Source: Bacteroides sp. 51 (GTDB lineage: Bacteria; Bacteroidota; Bacteroidia; Bacteroidales; Bacteroidaceae). From it: a stretch of 64,000 nucleotides of DNA. The stretch spans positions 62,001 through 126,000 of the forward strand of contig NZ_QVMI01000001.1 of assembly GCF_010500965.1 (NCBI RefSeq). Direction: 5' to 3'. Positions within the stretch are counted from its first letter, which is position 1, and each line of letters starts with the position of its first letter. A program made the translations under genes and the position numbers. Shown piece by piece: positions 44,495 to 55,005 of the stretch. The notes under the pieces are model-generated. The model ran no database searches, was not told the DNA's origin, and worked only from the letters and a program-made list of their open reading frames with translations.

Positions 44495-47400
44495 CTACGG
44501 TTTATTCCCCTGGCTCTGCCGTTCGAACTCCTTCGGCGTCATACCAAACTGTTTCAGGAACAGCTTACTGAAATAAGAATTAGAATTAATCCCCACCATC
44601 TCACAGATTTCGCCCATGCGGTACTTTCCCTCTTGAATCAGCTCGGCAGCCTTCTTTAACCGGATCAAACGGATAAAATCTACCGGCGAAAGATTAAACA
44701 GGATCTTGATTTTCCGCAACAGATTGGAACGACTCATGCAAAGGATATCGGCCAAACGTTCGACATTGAAATTCTCGTCCACAATATTCTCCTGAATGGT
44801 CCGGATTACTTTTTCCATAAATTCCTCATCCGCCTTGTTCATCTGCATATTGCGCACCGGGAAGAACGGGCGCTTGGAGAATGCCTCACGCTCCTTACGC
44901 CGGTTGTTGAGCAAAGACAAGACCTGCGTTTTCAGGTAATTGAACGCGAACGGCTTCTCTACATACGCCTCCGCCCCGATCTTTAAACCATTGATCTTGC
45001 TTTCCAGGTCGTTCTTGGCCGTGAGGAAGATGACCGGTATGTGGCAGATATCCATATCAGATTTAATCTCCCGGCACAACTCCCAGCCGTTCATAACGGG
45101 CATCATAATATCGCTAATCACCAGGTCTATCTGACTGTTGTGCAGAATGTCAAGCGCCTCCCGTCCGTTCCGCGCCGTCTCTACCGTGAACGAAGCCTCC
45201 AACCGCTCGCGGATAAAAGAAAGCATCATTTCGTTATCTTCCACCAACAGCAGCGTATACCCCTGCATGTTCTCCTGTTCGGTCGTCACGTCTTCGTCCA
45301 GCGTCACGGTGTACTCTTCCACCGTTGGGTTGGCCTGCAATTGCACCGCCTCCCTGTCCAGAGGAATTTCGAGTACAAAGGCATTTTGCGGATGCCCCGT
45401 GTCGAGGTAAAGCAACCCCTTATGAAGCGTGGCCAACGATCTCGCCAAGGGCAGTCCGATGCCCACTCCGGCAACCGAAGCATCTTTCTTAGCCCCCTGA
45501 TAGAAGGGTTCGAAGATTTGCTGACTATCGCCCGGCAGTATCTTATCGCCATCGCTAACCACGCGCACGGTGAATTTCAGGTCATCCCTTGTCAGCTCCA
45601 CCAAAATGGTGCGTTCGGCGTACTTCAAGGCGTTGTTCAGTAGGTTGCTGAGTATTTTCGTCACCGCCTCTTTATCTATCGACACCCAGATCTCTTCCTC
45701 CGGCACGTGGATCAGTAGCTCTTTCTTGTTTTGCAGAATGGTGGGTTCGAAACGTGCGATGGTTTCGTTCAGCAACGCCGTTATATCTACCGTTTCGGGC
45801 TTGAGCTGGAACTTGTTGACCCCGATTTTCTGGAAATCGAGCAACTGCCCCACCAGGTTGAGCAAGCGCTTGGTGTTCTGCCCGATCACTTGCAGGTTTC
45901 GGTTGATCTTCGTGTCCTCAATCTCCATTTCCTGCAACGTTTCCAGCGGACCGTTAATCAGCGTCAGCGGCGTGCGCACCTCGTGGGCAATCTCGGTGAA
46001 GAAACTAACCTTCGACTCATACAGTTCCTTTTCCTTCTCCACCTCAAAGAGTTTCTGCCGTTCTTCCATTTGCCGCTCCTTACGCCGCCTGTACCACAGG
46101 AACCAACCCACGACGATGCAAATGCACAGGAGCGTATACAAAAGATAGGCCCAGAACGACAACCACCACGGTGGCAAAATGGAAATAACCATAGAGCGGG
46201 TCGACGGATCGCCCGAACCGCCATGCGTGGCCTTCACTTTAAACACATAATCGCCCGGAGGCAGCTTGGCATACGAAATGTTCTGGTTACTGGCCGCCCT
46301 GATCCAGTCGCGGTCCAACGGCTCCATCATGTAGTAGTACTGATTGGCCTCGGCGGTGGAGTAACTCAACAGGGCCACATCGAAACTGATATTCGACTGA
46401 TCGTACGGAAGCACAATCTTGTCGGTATGAACAATGCACTCCTTCAGCGGCGAGCCGGGCGTGTGCACCGTTACCTCTTCGTTATAAATGCTGAACTTCG
46501 AAATGTAAATAGGCGGGCGATAGTCCGACCGCTCGGGCGTGTTCGGGTCGAAGGCAATCAAGCCGTCTATTCCCCCGAAGTAAAACCGACCGTTGCGGGC
46601 CTTCAAGGCCGATTTATAGTTGAACTGATTGCCCAGCAAACCGTCTTTCGTGGTAAACACACGTATGTCGTTTGTCTCCGGGTTGAACCTCACCAACCCC
46701 TTGTTCGTTCCGAACCACAGGTTCCCGCGGTCGTCTTCGAGGATTTTGTAAGCCACATCATCGGGCATACCTTCCTTCACGGAGAAGGTGGTAAAGTCGT
46801 CCGTGTCGCGATTGTAACGGCAAATCCCGCCCCGGTCCGTCGAGAACCAGATGCGCCCCTTACTATCTTTCATCACCGAACTGACAGAGTTGGAACGCAA
46901 CGTCCGTCCGTCGCCCTCGATACTGGAATAATGCTTAAAGCTATCTTCCTGCCTGTTATACTTAAACACACCGCTACTCAGCGAGGTAAACCACAGCGTA
47001 CCGTCGTCCTCTTCGAGTATATCGAATATCCAACTATACCCCACATCTTCGAGCCTGTTAAAGCGAAAGGTGTTAGGCTCGGCACGGTACAATCCCCATC
47101 CGGCACCCACCCATTTGTAGCCCCGGCTATCTATGTAGCAGAAGTAAACGCTGCCCTCCTCGATATTCAGGTCTTCATTGCTATACGTCGTCACCTTTTC
47201 GCCGGGCAAGTGAATGATGTCCAGCCCCTGTTTGAACAGCCCGCAGTAGATATCTTCGCCATAGGTGGCCATAGATAGCGTAATGAGGTGCGCTTTGCTG
47301 CCCGGCTTATTGTATCGCACCTGCCGCACTTCGCCGTTAGCCGGGTTGAGTACGTTGATGCCGTCGTCTTCCGTACCGATCCAGATATTCCCGCGCGAAT

Positions 47401-48490
47401 CTTCGGTCAACTCGCGTATCCGCTTGGTGCTTAAGGAGTGTCCGTCACTTCCGGGCACATATTTGTCGAACTGTAAATCGCGGTGGGGCAGGTAGTTGAT
47501 TCCACCAAACATGGTTCCGATCCAGATACCCCCTTCGCGGTCGCGGTACATGGTATAAATCATCTTGTCCGACAGGCTGAAAGAGCGCATCAGGTCTTCT
47601 TTCAAGTGAACGACTTTGTTCTTTGCCTCATCGACCACAAACAGACCTTTGTGCGTACCGATCCAAAGCTCGTTGTCGAAACTCACTACTTTCTGTATAA
47701 ACGTATCGCTCATGCCCGGCAGGTAGATGTCCTGGAACACATTCGTCTGCGGATTGTACTTCTTTACTTCACCTTCGTGCACAGTAATGGCTATGCAGTC
47801 GCCATAATCGCATATCGAGCTGATGTTTTTGCCCTGCAATGAGTTGCCGTATTTATCTTCTGTATATTGCTTGAAGGAGTCGGTCGCCGGATTATAACAG
47901 AACAACTCAACGCCCCACGAGCCTACCCACACCTCGCCATTGCGGCGTACACAGATGCAGTTGGGTCCCCGGTTGGTATCCATTTTATCGGTAGTGGCAT
48001 AATAGCGAAGCGTTGAATCGCGGTAGCAGAACACCCCCCGGCTGGGAACGACGATCCAGATATTACCTACTGAATCGCCTACGATATCGGCCACCCAGTT
48101 ATCCATCACCATGCCGTCTTCGGTTACATCGTCTATCACCGTAAATATATCCGTCCGCGGGTTGTACAGGAAAACGCCCTTATCGGTTCCGACCCATAGG
48201 TTGCGGTCTTTGTCTTCAAAAAGAGCGGTAATGTTGTGGTTGCCTTTTCCGGCCACATAGTCATCGCAATCCATCTGCACGATAGACGTACCATCGAAAC
48301 GGTTCAATCCGTTCTTCGTTCCAAACCACATGAAGCCGTAGCTATCTTGAATAATGGCTTTTACGTTACTCTGTGATAGTCCGTTCTCGCCGGAAATGTG
48401 GGAAAAGTAATAGTGGGTGAGGTCTTTATCGGCAGCATGAACGAATGCAGTTAGGGATAGGCTGAATAAGGCTAAGATGAATGTTTTCAT
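44495..48490 (-). CDS. Hybrid two-component system sensor/regulator (locus 2)
   Basis: 1331 residues. Signal peptide (FVHAADKD), periplasmic propeller repeats (SQSNVKAIIQDSYGFMWFGTKNGLNRFDG, repeated WIGT/WFGT blades), Y_Y_Y domain, one transmembrane helix (WWLSFWAYLLYTLLCICIVVGWF), kinase with His836 (HEVRTPLTLI), ATPase domain, receiver with Asp1127 (SDIMMPVMNGW), and an AraC-type helix-turn-helix at the C-terminus. It should activate the susC-susD-GH2 operon 1.5 kb downstream on the same strand. A paralogue of the locus-1 regulator; the periplasmic parts differ more than the cytosolic parts. A 515-residue antisense frame opposite it is a shadow. Confidence 0.96.
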   Translation of the reverse strand: MKTFILALFSLSLTAFVHAADKDLTHYYFSHISGENGLSQSNVKAIIQDSYGFMWFGTKNGLNRFDGTSIVQMDCDDYVAGKGNHNITALFEDKDRNLWVGTDKGVFLYNPRTDIFTVIDDVTEDGMVMDNWVADIVGDSVGNIWIVVPSRGVFCYRDSTLRYYATTDKMDTNRGPNCICVRRNGEVWVGSWGVELFCYNPATDSFKQYTEDKYGNSLQGKNISSICDYGDCIAITVHEGEVKKYNPQTNVFQDIYLPGMSDTFIQKVVSFDNELWIGTHKGLFVVDEAKNKVVHLKEDLMRSFSLSDKMIYTMYRDREGGIWIGTMFGGINYLPHRDLQFDKYVPGSDGHSLSTKRIRELTEDSRGNIWIGTEDDGINVLNPANGEVRQVRYNKPGSKAHLITLSMATYGEDIYCGLFKQGLDIIHLPGEKVTTYSNEDLNIEEGSVYFCYIDSRGYKWVGAGWGLYRAEPNTFRFNRLEDVGYSWIFDILEEDDGTLWFTSLSSGVFKYNRQEDSFKHYSSIEGDGRTLRSNSVSSVMKDSKGRIWFSTDRGGICRYNRDTDDFTTFSVKEGMPDDVAYKILEDDRGNLWFGTNKGLVRFNPETNDIRVFTTKDGLLGNQFNYKSALKARNGRFYFGGIDGLIAFDPNTPERSDYRPPIYISKFSIYNEEVTVHTPGSPLKECIVHTDKIVLPYDQSNISFDVALLSYSTAEANQYYYMMEPLDRDWIRAASNQNISYAKLPPGDYVFKVKATHGGSGDPSTRSMVISILPPWWLSFWAYLLYTLLCICIVVGWFLWYRRRKERQMEERQKLFEVEKEKELYESKVSFFTEIAHEVRTPLTLINGPLETLQEMEIEDTKINRNLQVIGQNTKRLLNLVGQLLDFQKIGVNKFQLKPETVDITALLNETIARFEPTILQNKKELLIHVPEEEIWVSIDKEAVTKILSNLLNNALKYAERTILVELTRDDLKFTVRVVSDGDKILPGDSQQIFEPFYQGAKKDASVAGVGIGLPLARSLATLHKGLLYLDTGHPQNAFVLEIPLDREAVQLQANPTVEEYTVTLDEDVTTEQENMQGYTLLLVEDNEMMLSFIRERLEASFTVETARNGREALDILHNSQIDLVISDIMMPVMNGWELCREIKSDMDICHIPVIFLTAKNDLESKINGLKIGAEAYVEKPFAFNYLKTQVLSLLNNRRKEREAFSKRPFFPVRNMQMNKADEEFMEKVIRTIQENIVDENFNVERLADILCMSRSNLLRKIKILFNLSPVDFIRLIRLKKAAELIQEGKYRMGEICEMVGINSNSYFSKLFLKQFGMTPKEFERQSQGNKP

Positions 48491-48502
48491 AGTTATTGTC
48501 GT

Positions 48503-48540
48503 GGGCGGTTCGCGAACCGCCCCTACAAATGGTTAATTAT
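48503..48540. repeat. Single copy of the GGGCGGTTCGCGAACCGCCC palindrome
   Basis: The palindrome is followed by CCTACA and GGTTAAT as at 38307-38340. It occupies the 54-base gap between the pyrophosphatase stop and the regulator start, where it may act as a transcription or decay barrier. Confidence 0.85.
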
Positions 48541-48544
48541 ATAA

Positions 48545-50755
48545 TCAGAATAAACTCCAGGCAACCGTAAGCCCAGCCATAACGATAGCCACCATGCTCA
48601 TCAGTTTAATCAGGATGTTCAAACTAGGACCCGATGTATCCTTAAACGGATCACCCACGGTATCTCCTACTACAGTTGCTTTATGAACCTCCGAACCTTT
48701 GCCGCCATGATTGCCCTCTTCAATATATTTCTTGGCATTATCCCATGCACCACCGGAGTTAGCCATAAATATAGCCAGTACAAACCCAGTGCTCAGACCA
48801 CCAACAAGCAGCCCCATAACACCGGTTACACCAAACAGAAGCCCCGTAACAACAGGAGCGGCAATAGCAAGAATAGAAGGAACAATCATTTCCCTTTGTG
48901 CACCCTTGGTAGAAATCTCCACGCAACGGGCATAGTCGGGTTCGGCTTTTCCTTCAAGAATACCTTTGATCTCGCGGAACTGGCGGCGGACTTCCTCAAC
49001 CATATCGGCAGCAGCACGACCTACGGCATTCATCGTTAATCCACAGAAAAGGAAGGCCATCATCGACCCAATAAACATACCGACCAGTACCTTAGGATTC
49101 ATCAGCGTAACCTCGTACCACTCCATGAACGTAGTAAACGAAGCAGCATGAAGTTGCTCGACCGTTACGGAAAGGTTGCTGGTTATAGCCACCAATCCGT
49201 CTTGTGCGTTCTCTGCCAAACGGATCAAACCTATCTTGATCTCTTCGATGTACGATGCCAACAGCGCCAAACCAGTCAGCGCAGCCGAACCAATAGCGAA
49301 GCCCTTGCCTGTAGCGGCAGTGGTGTTGCCCAACGAGTCGAGCGCATCGGTGCGTTTACGTACTTCGGCTCCCAAACCCGACATTTCGGCGTTTCCACCT
49401 GCGTTATCGGCAATAGGCCCGTAAGCATCCGTAGCCAGCGTATAGCCCAGTGTAGATAGCATACCCACAGCGGCAATACCAATGCCATACAGTCCCATAC
49501 CCACGTTCGCAAAGTCAAAGCCCGAGGCAAAATAGAACGAAGCAATTACCCCCACAACTACAGCCAATACAGGAATAACAGTCGAAACCATTCCCAACCC
49601 CAATCCGGAGATGATTACAGTTGCCGGACCAGTCTTTCCTGCATCCGCCACCCGTTGGGTGGGCTTATATGAATGAGAAGTATAATACTCCGTACCCTGT
49701 CCGATAACAATACCCACCAACAGTCCAACGACTACGGAGCAGGATATCCATTGCCAGTTAGGCATATCGAGCAGATACATAATACCGAAGGTTGCCACTA
49801 CAATCAGTGCAGAGCTTAGGTTTGTACCAAACGATAGCGATTTGAGTAGCATCTTCATCGTGGCGTTTTCTTTTGTCTTCACCGCAAAGATGCCTATAAT
49901 AGATAAGAATATGCCCACGGCGGCAATCAGCATAGGGGCTATTACCGCTTTGGTTTGTAGTTCCACGTTGCCGGAAGTTGCAAATGCTGCCGCTCCCAGT
50001 GCTGCTGTGGCGAGGATAGATCCGCAATACGATTCGTAAAGGTCGGCACCCATTCCGGCTACATCACCTACGTTATCGCCTACATTATCGGCAATGGTTG
50101 CCGGGTTGCGTGGGTCGTCTTCGGGAATTCCGGCTTCAACCTTACCTACCAGGTCGGCACCCACATCGGCTGCTTTGGTATAGATACCTCCACCTACGCG
50201 TGCAAACAGTGCCTGTGTAGAGGCTCCCATTCCGAACGTCAGCATGGTGGTGGTTATGATAGTTAACTTTTCGGGGGTTTCGGGCAGTACGTAGCTAAGA
50301 AGAAGATACCAAAAAGCAATATCGAACAGCCCCAGTCCTACCACTACCAGTCCCATCACCGCACCGCTACGGAAGGCTACCTGCAAACCGCTGTTCAGCG
50401 ATTGACGGGCTGCATTGGCCGTACGCGCAGAGGCGTAAGTAGCCGTCTTCATACCCAGGAATCCGGCCAAACCCGAGAAGAAACCTCCTGTAAGGAAAGC
50501 CACCGGCACCCAGTTGTTTTGTAAGCCAAACCAAGCCATAATACCAAAGATGATTGCCATCACAATGAACACGGCAATCACCACCTTGTACTGTTGCTTA
50601 AGATAAGACATAGCACCTACACGCACGTGCTTGGCTATTTTCTTCATAACATCGGTACCTTCGTCCTGTTTCATCATCCACCGGAAGAAATAGTACGCGA
50701 AACCAAGAGCAAGAAGAGAGGCTACAGGAATGAGCCAGAAGAGTAAACTATCCAT
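48545..50755 (-). CDS. hppA: Membrane-bound, potassium-dependent pyrophosphatase (ion pump)
   Basis: 736 residues with about 16 membrane helices. The pyrophosphate site is intact: [20 protein letters not shown] and [18 protein letters not shown]. The motif [12 protein letters not shown] has Ala480 where potassium-independent enzymes have Lys, so it should be potassium-dependent; members of this class in Bacteroides pump sodium, in some cases together with protons. It couples hydrolysis of pyrophosphate to an ion gradient. A minus-strand TAATTTTG at 50794-50787 is a likely -7 box. Confidence 0.95.
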   Translation of the reverse strand: MDSLLFWLIPVASLLALGFAYYFFRWMMKQDEGTDVMKKIAKHVRVGAMSYLKQQYKVVIAVFIVMAIIFGIMAWFGLQNNWVPVAFLTGGFFSGLAGFLGMKTATYASARTANAARQSLNSGLQVAFRSGAVMGLVVVGLGLFDIAFWYLLLSYVLPETPEKLTIITTTMLTFGMGASTQALFARVGGGIYTKAADVGADLVGKVEAGIPEDDPRNPATIADNVGDNVGDVAGMGADLYESYCGSILATAALGAAAFATSGNVELQTKAVIAPMLIAAVGIFLSIIGIFAVKTKENATMKMLLKSLSFGTNLSSALIVVATFGIMYLLDMPNWQWISCSVVVGLLVGIVIGQGTEYYTSHSYKPTQRVADAGKTGPATVIISGLGLGMVSTVIPVLAVVVGVIASFYFASGFDFANVGMGLYGIGIAAVGMLSTLGYTLATDAYGPIADNAGGNAEMSGLGAEVRKRTDALDSLGNTTAATGKGFAIGSAALTGLALLASYIEEIKIGLIRLAENAQDGLVAITSNLSVTVEQLHAASFTTFMEWYEVTLMNPKVLVGMFIGSMMAFLFCGLTMNAVGRAAADMVEEVRRQFREIKGILEGKAEPDYARCVEISTKGAQREMIVPSILAIAAPVVTGLLFGVTGVMGLLVGGLSTGFVLAIFMANSGGAWDNAKKYIEEGNHGGKGSEVHKATVVGDTVGDPFKDTSGPSLNILIKLMSMVAIVMAGLTVAWSLF

Positions 50756-50845
50756 AGAATTAAATGTTTAAAAAGGTTATATCTCTCAAAATTATTGATT
50801 TCGATTGGAATTAACAACTTAAATAAGACAATTATCGCAACAAAA

Positions 50846-50875
50846 AAAGGCGGCAATCTTCCGACTGTCGCCTTT
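50846..50875 (-). terminator. Rho-independent terminator of the DUF5684-like gene
   Basis: AAAGGCGGCA pairs with TGTCGCCTTT (ten pairs, one G-T) around a 10-nt loop. On the minus strand seven T follow, 35 bases after the stop codon. It separates this gene from the pyrophosphatase gene. Confidence 0.88.
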
Positions 50876-50909
50876 TATGTCTTTCAACCTCACTTAATGA
50901 GGATATAAG

Positions 50910-51236
50910 TTATTCAGCAATTTCTTCTGCAACAGGTTCTGCACCAAAACCAAGTACTGGAATGAAGATGAATGACAAGAGGATCAAACCAACTGTGAAT
51001 CCAACACCTTTTCCAAATCTCTTCGACAAATCATTCATCAGAAGGATAACGAAATAGATATTCACAACCGGAACGAAAAGCATAACGATTTTCCAAACCT
51101 CTGTCCATTTCAATGCTTGAGCCAATACAATCATGTTGTAAATTGGAATAATTGCTTTCCAACCAGCTTCACCTAGTTTCTCAAAAATCTTCCACATACC
51201 TACGATAATAAGTATGTTAATAATAAGACCAATCAT
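50910..51236 (-). CDS. Small DUF5684-like integral membrane protein
   Basis: 108 residues from the ATG at 51236; the longer frame to 51272 adds a hydrophilic segment and is not needed. MIGLIINILIIVGMWKIFEKLGEAGWKAIIPIYNMIVLAQALKWTEVWKIVMLFVPVVNIYFVILLMNDLSKRFGKG... has three to four membrane segments with the GWKAIIPIYN motif of DUF5684. Function unknown; related domains are sometimes fused to signal peptidase I. It has its own promoter and terminator. Confidence 0.82.
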   Translation of the reverse strand: MIGLIINILIIVGMWKIFEKLGEAGWKAIIPIYNMIVLAQALKWTEVWKIVMLFVPVVNIYFVILLMNDLSKRFGKGVGFTVGLILLSFIFIPVLGFGAEPVAEEIAE

Positions 51237-51357
51237 AATTTTGTTGTTTATAATTTGCGCTTGTTGTCCCAATACAAGCTATTAAATAAATAGTAAGTGC
51301 GGAACATTGCCAGGATAGGTAGGCAACACTTCACTGTTAATTTCATATAAGATTACG

Positions 51358-51390
51358 CAAATATATATAAAGTCCCCTATTCAGACCAAA
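51358..51390 (-). promoter_or_regulatory. Complete promoter for the DUF5684-like gene
   Basis: On the minus strand TTTG (51390-51387), 21 bases, then TATATTTG (51365-51358) match the consensus. The leader would be about 115 bases. Confidence 0.65.
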
Positions 51391-51421
51391 AGAAAGTGAA
51401 AGAAAAACCACTTTCCATTCA

Positions 51422-52636
51422 TTAAAACATTCTACTTACGCGTTCAATGCCTTGCGTCAACACATCAACTTCTTCTTTTGTATTATAAACAGCAAACGAA
51501 GCGCGAACAGTTCCTTCAATTCCAAAACGTTGCATTAAAGGTTGAGCGCAATGATGACCCGTACGAACGGCAATACCCAACCTATCGAGTAGCGTCCCCA
51601 TATCGAAGTGGTGAATATCGCCAACCAGGAAAGAAATGACACTACCTTTATGCTCCGCCTCACCATAAATACGCAGTCCTTCGATGGCTTTCAGACGCTC
51701 GGTAGCATACCGGGTCAACTCATGTTCGTAAATAGCGATCTTATCCAAACCGATAGCCGTCATGTAATCCAGCGCTTTTGCCAAAGCAGTTGTACCGATA
51801 TAATCCGGCGTTCCGGCCTCAAACTTGAAAGGAAGTTCATTGAAGGTAGTCCGCTCAAAGCTAACGTGCTGTATCATCTCTCCCCCTCCTTGATAGGGTG
51901 GAAGCCGATCCAACCAGTTCTCCTTGCCATAAAGAACACCAATACCTGTAGGACCATACATTTTATGACTGGAGAATGCATAGAAGTCTGCATCAAGTTC
52001 TTGCACATCCACCTGCATATGGGGAACGGATTGGGCGCCGTCAATCAAGACCGGAACCTCATGGTCGTGTGCAATCCGGATCAGTTCTTTCACCGGATTA
52101 ACCGTGCCCAACACATTAGATACATGCGTTACACTTACCAGCTTCGTGCGTTCGGAGAAAAGCTTCTCGTATTCATCCATCAACAACTCTCCCTTGGCAT
52201 TGATAGGAATCACTTTAATAGCAATGCCTTTACGGGCAGCAAGCAACTGCCAGGGCACAATATTACTGTGGTGTTCCATGGTGGAGATAATCACTTCATC
52301 TCCTTCCTGCATGAATTCTTCGCCGAAACTAAAGGCCAACAGATTGATAGATTCAGTTGTACCGCGGGTAAAAACCACTTCGCTAATGCTACGGGCATTG
52401 ATGAATTTACTTACCGCCTCGCGCGAACCTTCGTGAAGTTCTGTGGCCTGTTGCGACAAGAAGTGAACCCCACGGTGGACATTGGCATTTACAGAATAAT
52501 ATTCATCAACAATAGACTCAACTACCTGACGCGGTTTCTGAGTCGTAGCAGCATTATCAAAGTAGATCAGCGGCTTGCCGTATACCTCGCGTTGCAGAAT
52601 AGGGAAATCCTGCCTTATTTTCTGTATATCTATCAT
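51422..52636 (-). CDS. sufS: Cysteine desulfurase SufS
   Basis: 404 residues from the ATG at 52636, one base after the sufD stop; the frame to 52687 overlaps sufD and is not used. It takes sulfur from cysteine for iron-sulfur assembly. The PLP lysine is in FSSHKMYGPTGIGVLYG, the catalytic Cys in VRTGHHCAQPLMQRFG, and the N-terminal YFDNAATTQKP is typical. It is the last gene of the suf group. Confidence 0.97.
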   Translation of the reverse strand: MIDIQKIRQDFPILQREVYGKPLIYFDNAATTQKPRQVVESIVDEYYSVNANVHRGVHFLSQQATELHEGSREAVSKFINARSISEVVFTRGTTESINLLAFSFGEEFMQEGDEVIISTMEHHSNIVPWQLLAARKGIAIKVIPINAKGELLMDEYEKLFSERTKLVSVTHVSNVLGTVNPVKELIRIAHDHEVPVLIDGAQSVPHMQVDVQELDADFYAFSSHKMYGPTGIGVLYGKENWLDRLPPYQGGGEMIQHVSFERTTFNELPFKFEAGTPDYIGTTALAKALDYMTAIGLDKIAIYEHELTRYATERLKAIEGLRIYGEAEHKGSVISFLVGDIHHFDMGTLLDRLGIAVRTGHHCAQPLMQRFGIEGTVRASFAVYNTKEEVDVLTQGIERVSRMF

Positions 52637-52637
52637 C

Positions 52638-53987
52638 TTATTTCTCTTTACATATGGCACAACCCTGGCATTTGGCCAACTCTCCACGGAAACGTTTCTC
52701 TACGAGTTGATGCAAACGGTCTTTCAGCGGCTCCAAACGGATGGTATCTATCACCTCGTTGACGAAAGCAAACATCAACAACAACCGTGCTTCTTTTTCG
52801 GCTATACCACGGGTACGCATGTAGAACAAGGCATTATCGTCCAACTGACCAACGGTAGCACCGTGACTACATTTCACATCATCCGCATAGATTTCTAATT
52901 GTGGTTGGGTATACATGCGAGCCTGGCGTGTAGCGCAAAGGTTACGGTTTGTCTGCTGCGAGTTGGTGTGTTGCGCACCGGGACGAACCAGTACCGTACC
53001 GGCAAAAGCGCCCACCGATTCCTCATCCAACACGTACTTATAGAGTTCATTGCTATTACAGTTAGGTACGGCATGGTCTATAAACGTGTGGTTATCGACA
53101 TGTTGGTTTTTATCTTCAATAGCCATTCCACAAAGGCTGACTTCTGCTCTTTCGCCTGCCAGTGTCACCTGGGTAGTATTACGGGTAGTTCCATTATGCA
53201 GGGTCATAGCATTGTGCAACACACTGCTCGACTCTTCTTGCTTTACATACAGATTACTGATACGCACGGAACTGGTGTGTGTTTCTTCCAACTCATAGAG
53301 GTCGAAGACTGCATCTTTACCTACAAATACTTCAACGACCTGTGTCGCCAGAAAGTTCAGGCTATCCATAGCATGGTCGCAAACCAACAGGCGGGCTTGT
53401 GCACCGTCTTCAATAACGATCAGCACCCGGCGGTTGACCATGAAGTCGACATCGGCACGAAGGATATTCACGATTTGAATCGGACGCTCAACGACTACAT
53501 TCTTTGGTACATAAAAGAATACACCGTCTTGGGCAAAGGCGGTATTAAAAGCGGTGACCGGATCTTTTGATGTATCGGCGAGTTGGCCATAGTATTTCTT
53601 TACCAACTCCGGGTGTTGCCGGGCAACCTCTTTCAGGCTACCGAATATAACGCCTTCGGGAAGGTTTGACTTAGGTAGCTCCTGATTATAGAATGCATCG
53701 TTCACTACGAAGTACAGGGAGGTACTCATATTGGGTACATCGCACTTGAATACTTCGTAAGGGTTAACCGGAATGGCCAGACGTTTCAAGTTAAGGCCAT
53801 AGTCTGGTGCAAAGTACTTGCTTATATCGGTATATTTGTATCTCTCTACTTTCTTTGTAGGAAAGCCCTGTTTCTCAAAGTCAGCCATAGCTGCTGCACG
53901 GGGAGCATTCAGCACATCAGCACTATGCTGGCATATCATACTCTCGGTCTGAGAAAAGAGATCAATGTATTGTTGTTCTATGTTCAT
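52638..53987 (-). CDS. sufD: Fe-S cluster scaffold protein SufD
   Basis: 449 residues. A partner of SufB and SufC in the SufBC2D scaffold. The beta-helical core (VERPIQIVNILRADVDFMVNRRVLIVIEDGAQARLLVCDH) and the C-terminal YADDVKCSHGATVGQLDDNALFYMRTRGIAEKEARLLLMFAFV are diagnostic. The C-terminus ends with CQGCAICKEK, an extra Cys-rich tail. Only one base separates it from sufS. Confidence 0.96.
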   Translation of the reverse strand: MNIEQQYIDLFSQTESMICQHSADVLNAPRAAAMADFEKQGFPTKKVERYKYTDISKYFAPDYGLNLKRLAIPVNPYEVFKCDVPNMSTSLYFVVNDAFYNQELPKSNLPEGVIFGSLKEVARQHPELVKKYYGQLADTSKDPVTAFNTAFAQDGVFFYVPKNVVVERPIQIVNILRADVDFMVNRRVLIVIEDGAQARLLVCDHAMDSLNFLATQVVEVFVGKDAVFDLYELEETHTSSVRISNLYVKQEESSSVLHNAMTLHNGTTRNTTQVTLAGERAEVSLCGMAIEDKNQHVDNHTFIDHAVPNCNSNELYKYVLDEESVGAFAGTVLVRPGAQHTNSQQTNRNLCATRQARMYTQPQLEIYADDVKCSHGATVGQLDDNALFYMRTRGIAEKEARLLLMFAFVNEVIDTIRLEPLKDRLHQLVEKRFRGELAKCQGCAICKEK

Positions 53988-54116
53988 ACCATTTATATTA
54001 GACGATTTACGATTTACTATCTACGATTGAAATTACTAACCTCAATTCATGAATAGGCTTTTATCCAATTTACTAACTCCAATCGTAAATAGTAAATCGT
54101 CTAATCGTAAATAATC
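53988..54116. repeat. Foldback spacer between sufD and sufC
   Basis: 53998-54039 (TTAGACGATTTACGATTTAC..) is an inverted copy of 54070-54112 (..AATAGTAAATCGTCTAATCG) with one 7-base insertion. The same sequence family occurs in the sufC-sufB spacer. It would form a long AT-rich hairpin inside the operon mRNA. Confidence 0.75.
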
Positions 54117-54869
54117 TTACTCTCCTACTTCCTCCTTAATCCAGTCATACCCACGCTTTTCCAATTCCAGAGCTAACTCCGGTCCTGCGGTCTTCACAAT
54201 ACGTCCTTTATAGAGCACATGCACAACATCCGGCTTGATATAATCCAGCAAACGTTGGTAGTGAGTGATAACGATATAACTGTTTTCCGGTGATTTTAGT
54301 TTGTTTACTCCTTCGGCTACCACACGCAGAGCGTCGATATCCAATCCGGAGTCTGTTTCGTCAAGGATGCTCAACCGAGGCTCCAGCATAGCCATCTGGA
54401 AGATCTCATTGCGCTTCTTCTCTCCACCGCTGAAACCCTCATTTACACTGCGGTTAGCCAGTTTATTATCGAGTTCCACAACTGCACGCTTTTCACGCAT
54501 CAGTTTCAAGAATTCACTTGCCGATAGTGGAGGCAGTTCCTTATACTTACGTTGCTCGTTTACGGCAGCACGCATAAAGTTTACCATGCTCACTCCCGGA
54601 ATCTCTACCGGATATTGGAAAGACAAGAATAAGCCCTCGTGACTACGGTCTTCCGGACTAAGTTCCAGTAAGTCTTTTCCTTGAAAACGCACGCTGCCTT
54701 TGGTCACCTCAAAAGCTGGATTGCCCACAAGTACACTACTCAACGTGCTCTTACCCGAACCATTAGGCCCCATGATAGCATGTACCTCGCCCGCATTCAC
54801 TTCAAGATTAATACCTTTCAGAATCTCTTTCCCGTTGATACTTGCATGCAAGTCCTTTATCTCTAACAT
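54117..54869 (-). CDS. sufC: Fe-S assembly ATPase SufC
   Basis: 250 residues if it starts at the second of two adjacent ATG codons (54869; the first at 54872 gives 251). ABC-type ATPase: Walker A GPNGSGKST, the SufC-type signature FSGGEKKRNE, Walker B LSILDETDSGLD. It powers the SufBCD scaffold. It is flanked on both sides by related foldback spacers. Confidence 0.97.
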   Translation of the reverse strand: MLEIKDLHASINGKEILKGINLEVNAGEVHAIMGPNGSGKSTLSSVLVGNPAFEVTKGSVRFQGKDLLELSPEDRSHEGLFLSFQYPVEIPGVSMVNFMRAAVNEQRKYKELPPLSASEFLKLMREKRAVVELDNKLANRSVNEGFSGGEKKRNEIFQMAMLEPRLSILDETDSGLDIDALRVVAEGVNKLKSPENSYIVITHYQRLLDYIKPDVVHVLYKGRIVKTAGPELALELEKRGYDWIKEEVGE

Positions 54870-55005
54870 CATATTATTTACAATTTAACTATTTACGATT
54901 TACGATTGGGATTACTATTGTTTATTTTTGATTTGACCATTTACGATTTAGCTCTCATTTACTCTACCAGTTTCAATCGTAAATAGTAAATCGTCAAATA
55001 GTAAA
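54870..55005. repeat. Foldback spacer between sufC and sufB
   Basis: The left part (about 54886-54920, TTAACTATTTACGATTTACG) is inverted in 54970-55008 (CAATCGTAAATAGTAAATCG and on). It is related to the sufD-sufC spacer in sequence and position, so the two are copies of one repeat family. Confidence 0.7.

Noticed and set aside
45731-47278. 515-residue plus-strand open frame
   Set aside because: Shadow of the locus-2 hybrid regulator gene, which has full domain support in the opposite strand.
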